From contig JAGPCY010000015.1 in the NCBI GenBank assembly GCA_018057825.1, positions 24,200 through 88,199 of the forward strand: a stretch of 64,000 bases of DNA. Reading direction: 5' to 3'. This DNA is from Kofleriaceae bacterium (lineage in GTDB: Bacteria; Myxococcota_A; Polyangia; Haliangiales; Haliangiaceae). The first letter of the stretch is position 1. Each line of letters starts with the position of its first letter. Made by a program: the position numbers and the translations under genes. The notes below the pieces were generated by a model. The model saw only the letters and a list, made by a program, of their open reading frames with translations, ran no database searches and was not told the origin of the DNA. Positions 56,010-64,000 of this stretch are shown piece by piece.

Positions 56010-56765
56010 TCACTCGCCGGGGAGCCGGAAGCCGTAGTTGCGCATGATGTCGCGGCCCGCCGGCGACGCCACGAAGGCGGCGAAGGCGCGCGCGCCGTCG
56101 GTGGCGGGGCCGTTGCCGCACACCACCAGCTCCTGATCGAGGGGATCGTGGAGGGTCTGATCGACCGGGACCGAGACCCCGCCGGTGGTGACCGTGGCCA
56201 GCGACAGCGCGACCAGGGCGGCGTCGGCGCTGCCGTCTTGCGCCCACTGCATCGTGATCTGGATGTTCTCGGCGAACACCAGGCGCGACGACACCGCGTC
56301 CCACAGCTCGAGCTTCTCGAGGGCCTGCTTGGCGGCCTTTCCGTAGGGCGCGTGCTCCGGGTTGGCGATCGCGATCTTGGCGAAGCGCGGCTCGGCCAGC
56401 TCGCGCAGGTCGGTCAGCGGGCCGGCCTTCGACCACGCCACCAGCCGGCCGCGGCCGTACATCGCCCGGGTCGAGCCATCGCAGGCCTTGGCGTCGACCA
56501 CCTGCTGGACGAAGCTCCTCGACGCCGCGGCGTAGAGGTCGAAGGGCGCGCCCTGGGTGATCTGCTTGGCCAGGAGACCCGATGACCCGAAGGTGAAGAC
56601 CACCTTGTGGCCGGTCTTGGCGGTGAAGGCGCGGCCGACGTCCTCGAAGGCCCGCGCCAGATCCGAGGCCGCCGCGACCTTGATCGTATCGCCCGACGAC
56701 CGCTCGCGACAACCGGCGGCCAGCGCGAGAGCGGCGAGGGCGGCGAGGGCGAGACGCGACGGCAT
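56010..56765 (-). CDS. modA: ModA-like periplasmic molybdate/oxyanion-binding protein
   Basis: The start at ATG 56765 gives 251 aa with a lipobox (LALAAGC). Substrate-binding motifs of ModA are clear: VAAASDLARAFEDVGRAF, FGSSGLLAKQITQGAPFDLYAAAS, ANPEHAPYGKAAKQAL and SLATVTTGGVSVPVD. No permease or ATPase gene is adjacent. Molybdate or tungstate is the usual ligand; phosphate or another oxyanion is possible. Its start is divergent from the two-component pair. Confidence 0.88.
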   Translation of the reverse strand: MPSRLALAALAALALAAGCRERSSGDTIKVAAASDLARAFEDVGRAFTAKTGHKVVFTFGSSGLLAKQITQGAPFDLYAAASRSFVQQVVDAKACDGSTRAMYGRGRLVAWSKAGPLTDLRELAEPRFAKIAIANPEHAPYGKAAKQALEKLELWDAVSSRLVFAENIQITMQWAQDGSADAALVALSLATVTTGGVSVPVDQTLHDPLDQELVVCGNGPATDGARAFAAFVASPAGRDIMRNYGFRLPGE

Positions 56766-56849
56766 GCCCGACGATACGGCGATCGCCGACGGGTGGGTGT
56801 TACTGCCGGGTAACACCACCGACCGGTCATCCGGCGGTAGCATGTCGAC

Positions 56850-57548
56850 ATGCGCCGACGCGTCTTGGTCGTCGAGGACGAGCCCGACGTCGCCCGCTTG
56901 CTCGATCATCACCTGCGGGCCGCGGGGTTCGACGTCGCGATCGCGGCGACGGTGGCGGCGGCTCAGGCCGCGGTCCGCGCGACGCCGCCGACGGTGGTCC
57001 TGCTCGACGTCATGCTGCCCGACGGCGATGGGTTCGCGTTGTGCCGCGAGCTGCGCGCCGATCCGGCGACCACGGCGATCGGCGTGATCCTCCTGACCGC
57101 GCGGGCCGAGCCCGACGATCGCATCACCGGGCTCGAGGTCGGCGCCGACGACTACGTCGGCAAGCCCTTCGTCGCGCGCGAGGTCGTCTTGCGGGTGACC
57201 GCGCTGGCCAACCGCCTGGCCGAGCGCGCGACCCCGGCGCCAGGCGCGGCCCTTCGCCTGGGCCCGCTGGCGATCGATCCGCGCGAGCACGTCGTGACCT
57301 GCGCCGGCGCGCCGCTGGCGCTGCGGCCCCTCGAGTACAAGCTCCTGGTGACCCTCGCGGCCGAGCCCGGGCGGGTGTTCTCGCGCGACGATCTGCTGGC
57401 CGCGGTCTGGGACATCCACGGCAGCGTCAACACCCGCACCGTCGACGTCCACGTCCGGCGCCTGCGCCAGAGCCTGGGGCCGGCGGCCGACTGGGTCGAG
57501 ACCGTCCACGGCTTCGGCTATCGCGCCCGCAAGGACGAGCCGAGCTGA
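56850..57548 (+). CDS. OmpR/PhoB-family response regulator
   Basis: The 232-aa product has an N-terminal receiver domain with the acidic pair (VVEDEPDVARLL), phosphoacceptor Asp in VVLLDVMLPDGDGF, Thr in LLTARAE and Lys in GKPFVAREV. The C-terminal winged-helix domain reads LRPLEYKLLVTLAAEPGRVFSRDDLLAAVWD ... RTVDVHVRRLRQSLG (in parts). It is separated by one base from the histidine kinase gene. The adjacent ModA-like gene may be part of its regulon, but no operator is visible. Confidence 0.96.
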   Translation: MRRRVLVVEDEPDVARLLDHHLRAAGFDVAIAATVAAAQAAVRATPPTVVLLDVMLPDGDGFALCRELRADPATTAIGVILLTARAEPDDRITGLEVGADDYVGKPFVAREVVLRVTALANRLAERATPAPGAALRLGPLAIDPREHVVTCAGAPLALRPLEYKLLVTLAAEPGRVFSRDDLLAAVWDIHGSVNTRTVDVHVRRLRQSLGPAADWVETVHGFGYRARKDEPS

Positions 57549-57549
57549 C

Positions 57550-59196
57550 GTGGCGATCCGGACGCGGCTCTTGCTGGGGCTGGTCGCGGTGGTCGCCGTG
57601 GTCGCGGCCGCGACCCTGGTCCTGGCCGAGCGCACCCTGGGCCGCGATCTCGAGCACGAGCTCGACGAGCGCCTGCGCCAGCAAGCCACCGGCGTGATCC
57701 GCTGGCTCGGCAACGCCGGCCACCCGGGGCGGCTGGCCCGCCGCCTCGGCGGCGTGGTCGACGCCCGGGTCACGATCGTCGGCGCCGACGGCGTGATCGA
57801 GGGCGACTCCGAGCGACCGGCGGACGTCGGCCTCGCGGTCGGTCGCGCGCCGGAGATCGAGGCGGCCCGGCGGACCGGCCTGGGCCGCGCGATCCGCAAG
57901 CTGGCGCCCGACGGGCGGCAGGCCTACCTGGTGGCGATGCCAGCCACCGACGGTCGCGTCATCCGGCTGGCGGTGCCGATGCGGCAGGTCGAGGCGACGC
58001 GGGCGGCCCTGCGCTGGCGGTTGGCGCTGGCCGCGGTGGTCGGGCTGGTGGTCGCCCTCGGCCTGGGCGCGGTGCTCATCCGCGCGATCGTCGTGCCGGT
58101 GCGGACGATGACCGCGGCCGCGGCGCGGGTCGCCCGCGGCGACTACGCGATCGGCCCGGCCGCCGAGTCCGGCGACGAGCTCGGCGTCTTGTCGCGCGCT
58201 CTGGTCGGGCTGGCCGACGAGGTCCAGGCCCAGGTCGGAGCCTTGACCCGCGAGCGCGATCGCTCGCTGGCAGTGATCGGCGCGATGGTCGAGGCGGTGA
58301 TCGTGGTCGATCGCGCGGGCGCGGTCAGCCTGACCAACCCGGCGGCCGACCGCTTGGGCCTCACGCCGCCGCCGCCGCCGATCGCCGCCGCGCTGACCGC
58401 GGCCGGGGCCGGGCGCGGCGTCGACGACGAGATCGGCTGGGCCGGGCGGACGCTCCAGCTCTCGGCCCGACCGCTGCCCGGCGGCGAGGGCGCGGTGTGC
58501 GTGATCCACGACGTGTCGCGGCTGCGCGCCCTCGAGGTGGTGCGGCGCGAGTTCCTGGCCAACGCCGCCCACGAGCTGCGCACGCCGGTGACCGCGATCG
58601 CCGGGTTCGCCGACGCCCTCGGCGACGACGCCCTCGATCCGGCCAGCCGGCGCGAGTTCGTCGCGACGATCGAGCGCAACGCGGCGCGCATCGCTCGGCT
58701 GGTCAACGATCTGCTGGCCCTCGAGCGCCTCGACGCCCGAGCCGAGACCGTCGAGGCCGGCGAGCCGATCGCGCTGGCGCCGGTGGTGGCGGCGTGCGCC
58801 GCGACCGCGGCCGCGGCTCGAGCCGGCGCAGCGCCGGCGACGATCGCGATCGCGCCTGAGCTCACGGTGCGCGGCGATCGCGATCGCCTCGAGCACGTGA
58901 TCCAGAACCTCCTCGACAACGCCCACAAGCACGGCGGGGCGCCGATCGCGGTGACCGCCGAGGTCGCTGGCGATCGGGTCCGGCTCCGGGTCGAAGATGG
59001 CGGCCCCGGCGTGCCGGCGGCTCTGCGCGAGCGGGTGTTCGAGCGGTTCTTCCGCGGCCCGGCCGCGACCCGCGGCGACGGCTCGGGGTTGGGCCTGGCG
59101 ATCGCGCGGGCGGCGGCGGCGGCCCTCGGCGGGACCTTGACCCTCGAGCCGTCCGAGGTCGGCGCCCGCTTCGTGCTCGAGCTGCCGCGGGGATGA
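57550..59196 (+). CDS. PhoR-like sensor histidine kinase
   Basis: Starting at GTG 57550, the 548-aa product has two membrane helices (~8-28 and ~155-185) flanking a short extracytoplasmic domain, then HAMP and a degenerate PAS-like region. The HisKA domain has phosphoacceptor His in FLANAAHELRTPVTAIAGF, and HATPase_c has QNLLDNAHKHG and GSGLGLAIARAAAAALGG. It signals to the regulator encoded immediately upstream. The small sensor domain gives no ligand clue. Confidence 0.95.
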   Translation: MAIRTRLLLGLVAVVAVVAAATLVLAERTLGRDLEHELDERLRQQATGVIRWLGNAGHPGRLARRLGGVVDARVTIVGADGVIEGDSERPADVGLAVGRAPEIEAARRTGLGRAIRKLAPDGRQAYLVAMPATDGRVIRLAVPMRQVEATRAALRWRLALAAVVGLVVALGLGAVLIRAIVVPVRTMTAAAARVARGDYAIGPAAESGDELGVLSRALVGLADEVQAQVGALTRERDRSLAVIGAMVEAVIVVDRAGAVSLTNPAADRLGLTPPPPPIAAALTAAGAGRGVDDEIGWAGRTLQLSARPLPGGEGAVCVIHDVSRLRALEVVRREFLANAAHELRTPVTAIAGFADALGDDALDPASRREFVATIERNAARIARLVNDLLALERLDARAETVEAGEPIALAPVVAACAATAAAARAGAAPATIAIAPELTVRGDRDRLEHVIQNLLDNAHKHGGAPIAVTAEVAGDRVRLRVEDGGPGVPAALRERVFERFFRGPAATRGDGSGLGLAIARAAAAALGGTLTLEPSEVGARFVLELPRG

Positions 59197-59209
59197 CCAG
59201 CCGAGATGA

Positions 59210-60685
59210 TCAGCGGGCGCGGCGCCGGACCAGACCCAGGGCGGCGAACAGCGCGGCCAGGGCGGCGGCGCCCGCGGCGCCGTACAGCATCCACGCCGGT
59301 CGGGTCGCCGGCTCGGCGGCGGCCGCCGCGGCCTTGGCGGGGGCGTAGTCGGGCTTGAGCGCGACCGCGCGCCGGAAGTTGGCGCCGCCGTCCTTGCCGG
59401 CGGCCTCGAGGGCCTTGCCCAAGGCGTACTCGCGGCCGGCCTCGGCCGCGGTGGCCTCGCCGCCGGTCGGATCGACCGCCACCGCCTTGCCGAAGGCGGT
59501 GGCCGCCGCGTCCCAGCGCGCCTCGCGCTCGAGACCCTGGGCGTAGCGCAGGTAGAGGCCCGCGGCCTCGGCGGGGTGGGGCACCGCGCCGACCGTCGCC
59601 AGCAGCCGATCGAACTCGGCGATCGCGCCGGCGAGATCGCCGGCGTCGGCCTTGGCCTTGGCCGCGGCGAAGGCCGCCTCGTCGGCCTTGGCCCGGATGC
59701 CGTCGTAGTGATCGAAGAGCCGCTTCGACAGCGCGGCCAGGTCGGCGGCCTCCGGCTCGACGGTCTCCCCGAGGACCTCCTCGGCGATCCGGGTCAGCTC
59801 GATCGCGGCCAGCTCGCGGTAGGTCAGCCACAGCGGCGTGGCCTTGGCGGCCAGCTTGCCGCCGGGGAGCTGGAGCCGCTTCTTGGGCGCCGGCTTGGGC
59901 TCGGGCCCGGTGACGTAGTCGAGCCACGCGGCGCGCGCCGCGGCCCGCACCCGGGGGGCGGCGTCGTCGGTGTACTTCAGCACCGTGGCCACCGCCTCGC
60001 GGTGGTGCGAGGCGCCGAAGGCCCGGAGGATCGCGACGCGCAGGGCCTCGTCGCCGGCGGCCGCGGCCATGGCCTTGCCGGGCTCCTGCCGATCGAGGCG
60101 CTCGAGTTGATAGGTGGCGTAGCGAGCCTTGGCGGTCGAGTCGGACTGCGAGGCGATCGTCAGCGCGGGGACCGACTGCGGCGCCATCGCGCGCAGGCGT
60201 CGGCCGCACTCGTCGCGGTAGATCATCGTGTCAGGGGCGAAGGCCACCTCGACGATCGCCGCCGCCGCCTCGCGGGTGCCCAGGGTGGCCAGGGCCCGCA
60301 GGAGCGCGACGTCGGCCAGGACCTCGCCGCGACCGGGCAGGGCCGGATCGGCCGCCGCCAGCGCCGCCAGCCAGTCGAAGTCGTCGTCGGCCCGCACCTG
60401 CTCGGCCTTCTGCCGCTTGGGGGTCTCGAACTTGCCCGAGGCATCGGGGACCGAGGCCTTGATCGCGCGCAAGACCGCGCGGCGCTCATCGACCGAGTGG
60501 GTCCGGGGCCGCGCGAGCTGGGCCGCGAGGGCCTCGACGGTCGCCCCGCCGAGATCGGCGAGGGCCGCGTCCGGGGCGGTGGTCCCGCGCGCGAGATCGC
60601 TCACCACCGCGGCGGGATCGCGACCGGCCAGGGCCGGCGCGGCGCTGGCGGCGGAGAGGGCGATCGCCAGGGCGACGCGACGCAT
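59210..60685 (-). CDS. Exported HEAT/TPR protein with C-terminal membrane helix
   Basis: The start at ATG 60685 gives 491 aa with a signal peptide ending APALAG. HEAT-like units occupy ~20-250 (DEALRVAILRAFGASHHREAVATVLKYTDDAAPRVRAAA, in parts), then TPR-like units (~330-440, GLYLRYAQGLEREARWDAAATAFGKAVAVDPTG). A C-terminal helix follows (PAWMLYGAAGAAALAALFAALGLV) with a basic end. It is probably an envelope scaffold. It converges on the histidine kinase gene. Confidence 0.85.
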   Translation of the reverse strand: MRRVALAIALSAASAAPALAGRDPAAVVSDLARGTTAPDAALADLGGATVEALAAQLARPRTHSVDERRAVLRAIKASVPDASGKFETPKRQKAEQVRADDDFDWLAALAAADPALPGRGEVLADVALLRALATLGTREAAAAIVEVAFAPDTMIYRDECGRRLRAMAPQSVPALTIASQSDSTAKARYATYQLERLDRQEPGKAMAAAAGDEALRVAILRAFGASHHREAVATVLKYTDDAAPRVRAAARAAWLDYVTGPEPKPAPKKRLQLPGGKLAAKATPLWLTYRELAAIELTRIAEEVLGETVEPEAADLAALSKRLFDHYDGIRAKADEAAFAAAKAKADAGDLAGAIAEFDRLLATVGAVPHPAEAAGLYLRYAQGLEREARWDAAATAFGKAVAVDPTGGEATAAEAGREYALGKALEAAGKDGGANFRRAVALKPDYAPAKAAAAAAEPATRPAWMLYGAAGAAALAALFAALGLVRRRAR

Positions 60686-60780
60686 GGTGGCCTTCGTAGC
60701 CAATCCGTTGGCGCGGCGCAAGTTGCTGGGATCGACGGGACGCACGAGGTGCCGACGCCGGGACCGGTCGGGGTATTCCG

Positions 60781-61203
60781 TCAATGCAGGACGCGCTGGC
60801 CGGGCAAGGTCAGCGGCAGCTCGGTGTCGAAGTCGAGGAAGCGCAGGCCCATCGCCCGGGCCGCCCGGGGCTCCTCGCCGGGGATCGCGAAGTTGAGGCA
60901 GAGGTGGTGCTTGACCTCGGCCTGGGCCACCAGCTCGTCGTCGCAGTCGGGCATGCGGAAGTGCACGGTGACGACCGCGCCCAGCGGCAGCACCTCGGGC
61001 GCCTGGACCAGCATCCCGCCGGCCGACACGTTGCGGACCACCACCGTGACCTCGCCGTACAGCTCGCTCGCCACCACACAGGAGAACAACATATCGAAGC
61101 GGATATGGATGCGCTTCTCGGCGGCGACCCCGACCGAGTCGGCGCGCCGCGGGCGGGACGGGGCAGGGCCGGAGGACCACTCGGAGGGGCGCGTCGACTT
61201 CAT
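60781..61203 (-). CDS. PilZ-domain protein
   Basis: The start is chosen at ATG 61203 (MKSTRPSEW), giving 140 aa. An ATG at 61245 would add 14 residues with unusually AT-rich codons and is less likely. The PilZ domain spans ~45-130 with the c-di-GMP-type motif RIHIRF... and NVSAGGMLVQAPEVLPLG, though the first part of the canonical RxxxR is only partly matched. It probably binds c-di-GMP or is a PilZ-like adaptor. The 5' region 61204-61307 is AT-rich and is shared with a divergent gene. Confidence 0.82.
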   Translation of the reverse strand: MKSTRPSEWSSGPAPSRPRRADSVGVAAEKRIHIRFDMLFSCVVASELYGEVTVVVRNVSAGGMLVQAPEVLPLGAVVTVHFRMPDCDDELVAQAEVKHHLCLNFAIPGEEPRAARAMGLRFLDFDTELPLTLPGQRVLH

Positions 61204-61307
61204 GGAAATAGGATCGGCCCGGGTGACAATGAAGTCAACAATCATACATGTAGGATAAACTCCTCCCTGTCGAACCCCCCGGGCCTCCTATGGTATTTGC
61301 TTGGGGG

Positions 61308-62291
61308 ATGGCGACCCTCGTCACTGGCGCTGGTGGCTTCATCGGCTCGGCGGTGGTGCGGGCCCTGGTCGCTCAGGGGCGGGCGGTGCGGGCCGGGCTC
61401 GCCCCCGGCGAGGCCCCCGACAACCTCCTCGGCCTCGACGTCGAGCGGGTCACCGTCGACGTCGGTGACCCAGCGGCGGTCGCGCGCGCGGTCGACGGGT
61501 GCGACGTGGTCTATCACCTGGCGGCCATCTACAGCCTGTGGCTGCGCGATCCGTCGCGCATCTACGCCGTCAACGTCGACGGCACGCGCCACGTCCTGGC
61601 GGCGGCGGCGGCGGCCGGCGTGCGCCGCGTCGTCCACACCAGCTCGATCGCCGCGGTCGGCGTGCCGCCGCCGGGGCACCTCGCCGACGAGACCCTGCCG
61701 TGGACCCACTGGCGCCAGGCCGATCCGTACATGCGCTCGAAGTACCTGGCCGAGCTCGAGGCCCGGCGCGCCGCCGCCGCCGGCCTGCCGGTGGTGATCG
61801 TGTGCCCGGCGTTTCCGTTCGGCGCCGGCGATCGCGCGCCGACCCCGACCGGGCGCTTCATCGTCGAGGCGCTGGCGGGGCGGGTCCCGGGCTACCCGGC
61901 CGGCGGCTTCTGCGCCGTCGACGTCGACGACGTCGCGGCCTGCCATCTGGCGGCCGAGGCCCGCGGTCGGATCGGCGAGCGCTACCTCGCCGGCAATCAC
62001 AACGTGACCTACCGCGAGTTCTACGCCGCGGTGACCCGGATCGCCGGGTTGCCGCCGATCACCCGGCGGCTGCCGGGGCCGGCGGTGATCGCCGGGGCCT
62101 GGCTGGCCGAGCGCGTCGCCGAGCGGGGTGGCCCTCCGCCGCGCATCACCGTCGCCGCCGCTCGCTACGCCCAGGCCCAGGTCTGGTACGACGTCGGCAA
62201 GGCCCGGCGCGAGCTCGGGCTGCCGTGTACGCCGCTCGATACGACGATCGCCCGCGCCGTGCGCTGGTTCCGCGATCACCCCGTGGCCTGA
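61308..62291 (+). CDS. HpnA-like NAD-dependent sugar epimerase/dehydratase
   Basis: The start at ATG 61308 (MATLVTGAGGFIG) follows GGGG at good spacing, giving 327 aa. An extended short-chain reductase fold is seen: GAGGFIGSAVVRALV, YHLAAIYSLW, VHTSSIAAVG and YMRSKYLAE (Tyr-x3-Lys). The PYMRSKYLAE and NVTYREF positions resemble HpnA (hopanoid-associated epimerase) and dihydroflavonol reductases. No other hopanoid gene is in view, so the exact substrate is open. Confidence 0.9.
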   Translation: MATLVTGAGGFIGSAVVRALVAQGRAVRAGLAPGEAPDNLLGLDVERVTVDVGDPAAVARAVDGCDVVYHLAAIYSLWLRDPSRIYAVNVDGTRHVLAAAAAAGVRRVVHTSSIAAVGVPPPGHLADETLPWTHWRQADPYMRSKYLAELEARRAAAAGLPVVIVCPAFPFGAGDRAPTPTGRFIVEALAGRVPGYPAGGFCAVDVDDVAACHLAAEARGRIGERYLAGNHNVTYREFYAAVTRIAGLPPITRRLPGPAVIAGAWLAERVAERGGPPPRITVAAARYAQAQVWYDVGKARRELGLPCTPLDTTIARAVRWFRDHPVA

Positions 62292-62336
62292 GGAGACGGG
62301 CGGTCGCGCGCCGGCGGCCGCGCTACACTGTCGGCG

Positions 62337-63131
62337 ATGCGCTGGCCGGCCGTCGCCGTGGTCGTGATCGCGCTGGCCGCGCTCGGGCCGGTCGCGCCGG
62401 TCACCGCCGCGCCCGAGGACGGACCGACGCCCTGGCTGGGCGTGACCTACAAGCCCAACCCGTGGGGCGCCGTGCTGATCACCGAGGTCCACCCCGGCGG
62501 GCCGGCGGCGTCGGCCGGGCTGCGCAGCGGCGATATGCTGCACGCCCTCGACGGCACCCCGATCCTCGATCTCGGCGAGCAGATCCGCGCCGCCGGCCTC
62601 GGCGCGCGGATCCGCCTGACGCTCGAGCGCGACGGGCGCGCGGTCGTGCTGCGGGTCCGGCTGGCGGCGCGCCCGAGCCCCGACGAGCTGGTCCACCTGG
62701 CGCTCCACGGCCGGGCCCTGCCGCGGCTGCCCGCGGTCGACGGCGTGGGCCAGCCGGTGCGCGCGCTGGCGGTCCGGGGGGCGCCGACCGCGGTGGCGCT
62801 CTTCGACGCGCGGTGCGCGCCGTGCGCCGCGCAGGTGAACCGGCTGGCGTCGTCGTTGCCGATAGGCGCGCCCCGGGTCCGCGCGGTCGTCCTGGCCGAC
62901 AGCGCCGAGGAGTTCGCCGCCCTGCGGGCCGTGACCCCGATGGCGGCCAGCCTCGCCTGGGTAGCGCGGCCGGTCGCGGCCGGGCTCATCTCCACGCTCG
63001 ACCCCACGGTCGATGGCGCGCTGATCGTGGTCGACGGCGGCGGGGTGATCCGGTTCGCGGCCGCGGTCGGTAGCGACGCCGCGATCGATGGTGCGGCCCA
63101 CGCCGTGGCCAACCTGATCGCGGCGCGGTAG
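62337..63131 (+). CDS. Exported PDZ-thioredoxin-like fusion protein
   Basis: The 264-aa product has a signal peptide (VIALAALGPVAPVTAA). A PDZ domain (~30-115) reads WLGVTYKPNPWGAVLITEVHPGGPAASAGLRSGDMLHALDGTPI (in parts). A second domain (~135-264) looks thioredoxin-like: TAVALFDARCAPCAAQVNRL with a CAPC redox motif. A periplasmic oxidoreductase recruited to partners through PDZ is plausible. It is 46 bp after the epimerase gene and 12 bp before the carbonic-anhydrase-like gene. Confidence 0.85.
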   Translation: MRWPAVAVVVIALAALGPVAPVTAAPEDGPTPWLGVTYKPNPWGAVLITEVHPGGPAASAGLRSGDMLHALDGTPILDLGEQIRAAGLGARIRLTLERDGRAVVLRVRLAARPSPDELVHLALHGRALPRLPAVDGVGQPVRALAVRGAPTAVALFDARCAPCAAQVNRLASSLPIGAPRVRAVVLADSAEEFAALRAVTPMAASLAWVARPVAAGLISTLDPTVDGALIVVDGGGVIRFAAAVGSDAAIDGAAHAVANLIAAR

Positions 63132-63142
63132 CGTCGGCGGCG

Positions 63143-63658
63143 ATGAGCCTCCTGGTCCGGTTCCGCGGCGTCGCGCCGCGCTGCGATCCCAGCGCGTACC
63201 TGGCGCCCCACACCTCGATCATCGGCGACGTCGAGATCGGCGCCGACAGCTCGATCTGGTTCGGCACCGTGATCCGCGGCGACGATCTGCCGATCCGGAT
63301 CGGCCGGGCCACGTCGATCCAGGACAACTCGGTCCTCCACGTCACCTCTCACGTCCGCGGCACCACGGTCGGCGATCGCGTCACGGTCGGCCACCGCGTG
63401 ATCCTCCACGCCTGCGACGTCGAGGACGACTGTTTGATCGGCATGGGCGCGATCATCCTCGACCGGGCCCGGATCGGCCGCGGCAGCTTCGTGGGCGCGG
63501 GTGCGCTGGTGACGCCGGGCACCGACATCCCACCCGGCAGCTTCGTCCTCGGCGCTCCCGCCAAGGTCGTGCGCGCCGTCGACGATCGCGAGCGCGCCCA
63601 GATCGCGGCCAGCGCCCGCCACTACGTCGAGCTGGCGCGGGAGTACCGCGGCGCCTGA
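63143..63658 (+). CDS. Gamma carbonic anhydrase-family protein
   Basis: The 171-aa product is a left-handed beta-helix with hexapeptide repeats (GDVEIGADSSIWFGTVIRGDDLPIRIG, in parts). Candidate zinc His residues lie in NSVLHVTSHVRG and VGHRVILHACDVEDDCLIG. The loop GMGAIILDRARIG and the end VLGAPAKVVRAV fit the YrdA/CaiE/PaaY group. Activity cannot be judged. It follows the PDZ-thioredoxin gene by 12 bp. Confidence 0.93.
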   Translation: MSLLVRFRGVAPRCDPSAYLAPHTSIIGDVEIGADSSIWFGTVIRGDDLPIRIGRATSIQDNSVLHVTSHVRGTTVGDRVTVGHRVILHACDVEDDCLIGMGAIILDRARIGRGSFVGAGALVTPGTDIPPGSFVLGAPAKVVRAVDDRERAQIAASARHYVELAREYRGA

Positions 63659-63718
63659 CCGCGGGATCGTCGGCGCACCCACATTGCATCGCGCCGACGC
63701 CCTCGCTAGCGTGGAGAC

Positions 63719-64000
63719 GTGAACAATCGCGGGCCGGCGCCGTCGAAACGCGCGATGTCTCGCCGCCGTCGTGGAGTCGCGGTCGCGCTGGTCGTCGGGC
63801 TCGCGGCGCTGGCCGGGTCGAGCGCGCCGGCGCGCGCCGACAACGTCGACGTCTTGATCAAGGACGTGAAGTCGAGCGGCGAGTACAAGGTCCGGCTGTC
63901 GGCGGTCCTGTCCCTGGCCAAGCTGGGCGACAAGCGCGGCATCGCGCCGCTCATCGGCGCCCTGGCCGATCGCGACAAGACCGTGCGCGGCGCCGCCGCG
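63719..64000 (+). CDS. Exported HEAT-repeat protein, N-terminal part (runs off the window)
   Basis: From GTG 63719 the frame is open to the window edge (94 codons). It encodes a basic start, a hydrophobic signal-like segment (VAVALVVGLAALAGSSAPARA) and a helical repeat start (KVRLSAVLSLAKLGDKRG, IAPLIGALADRDKTVRGAAA), typical of HEAT/PBS-lyase-like repeats. The C-terminus is missing. It may be an envelope scaffold like the products at 28911-30218 and 59210-60685. Confidence 0.7.
   Translation, partial: MNNRGPAPSKRAMSRRRRGVAVALVVGLAALAGSSAPARADNVDVLIKDVKSSGEYKVRLSAVLSLAKLGDKRGIAPLIGALADRDKTVRGAAA

Overview
The window looks like chromosome from a very GC-rich predatory or soil deltaproteobacterium of the Myxococcota, most like the Haliangium/Kofleriaceae side of that group. 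This is inferred from very high GC, frequent GTG starts, many Ser/Thr kinases, FHA, PP2C and PilZ signalling proteins, many lipoproteins with Ala/Asp-rich linkers, and a full-length single-chain PurL. No rRNA or other taxon-fixing marker is present. I saw no phage, transposase or CRISPR.

Layout. 1-860: five tandem ~150-164 bp hairpin repeats beside the 3' end of a minus-strand tRNA-Cys. 920-7443 (minus): a signalling operon of Ser/Thr kinase, membrane adenylate cyclase, second kinase and a LysM/FecR surface protein that carries an apparent frameshift. 7444-8006 is non-coding and holds a 138 bp hexanucleotide tract and a second hairpin-repeat array. 8007-12960 (minus): heme lipoprotein, a polyferredoxin-HEAT-cyclic-nucleotide-binding fusion and a small lipoprotein. 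13031-23600: transketolase, an exported protein, an RGG-rich protein, purB-purC-purL and a glutaredoxin-like protein. 23625-28826 (minus): paired M16 peptidases, a saccharopine-dehydrogenase-like oxidoreductase and an outer-membrane barrel. 28911-31147 (plus): HEAT lipoprotein and an RHH-FHA fusion, followed by about 800 bp of two repeat families (31136-31938). 31941-34725 (minus): His-rich lipoprotein, glycosyltransferase-like protein and hydroxyacid dehydrogenase.

34871-42458: an ATPase-TPR protein, a DUF5924/DUF2914-like membrane protein and a three-gene operon with a phospholipase-C-like enzyme. 42576-49718: a phosphosignalling neighbourhood (zinc-ribbon/FHA protein, PP2C phosphatase, zinc-ribbon kinase, FHA membrane protein, degenerate acyltransferase-like protein, zinc-ribbon membrane protein). 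49938-64000: small envelope proteins, a ferritin-like protein, a divergent pair with a striking palindromic operator candidate, alkaline phosphatase, TauE exporter, ModA-like binding protein, a PhoB/PhoR-like two-component pair, TPR and PilZ proteins, a HpnA-like epimerase, a PDZ-thioredoxin protein, a gamma carbonic anhydrase and a truncated HEAT protein.

The most unusual signal is a family of multi-hairpin intergenic repeats at three loci (1-783, 7698-7999, 31494-31938). They share a GAGGTCACC...CTGCGCTG head and stem-loops whose arms change together between loci. Each lies just past the 3' end of a minus-strand gene. Many adjacent genes on both strands are joined by 4-nt GTGA stop-start overlaps.
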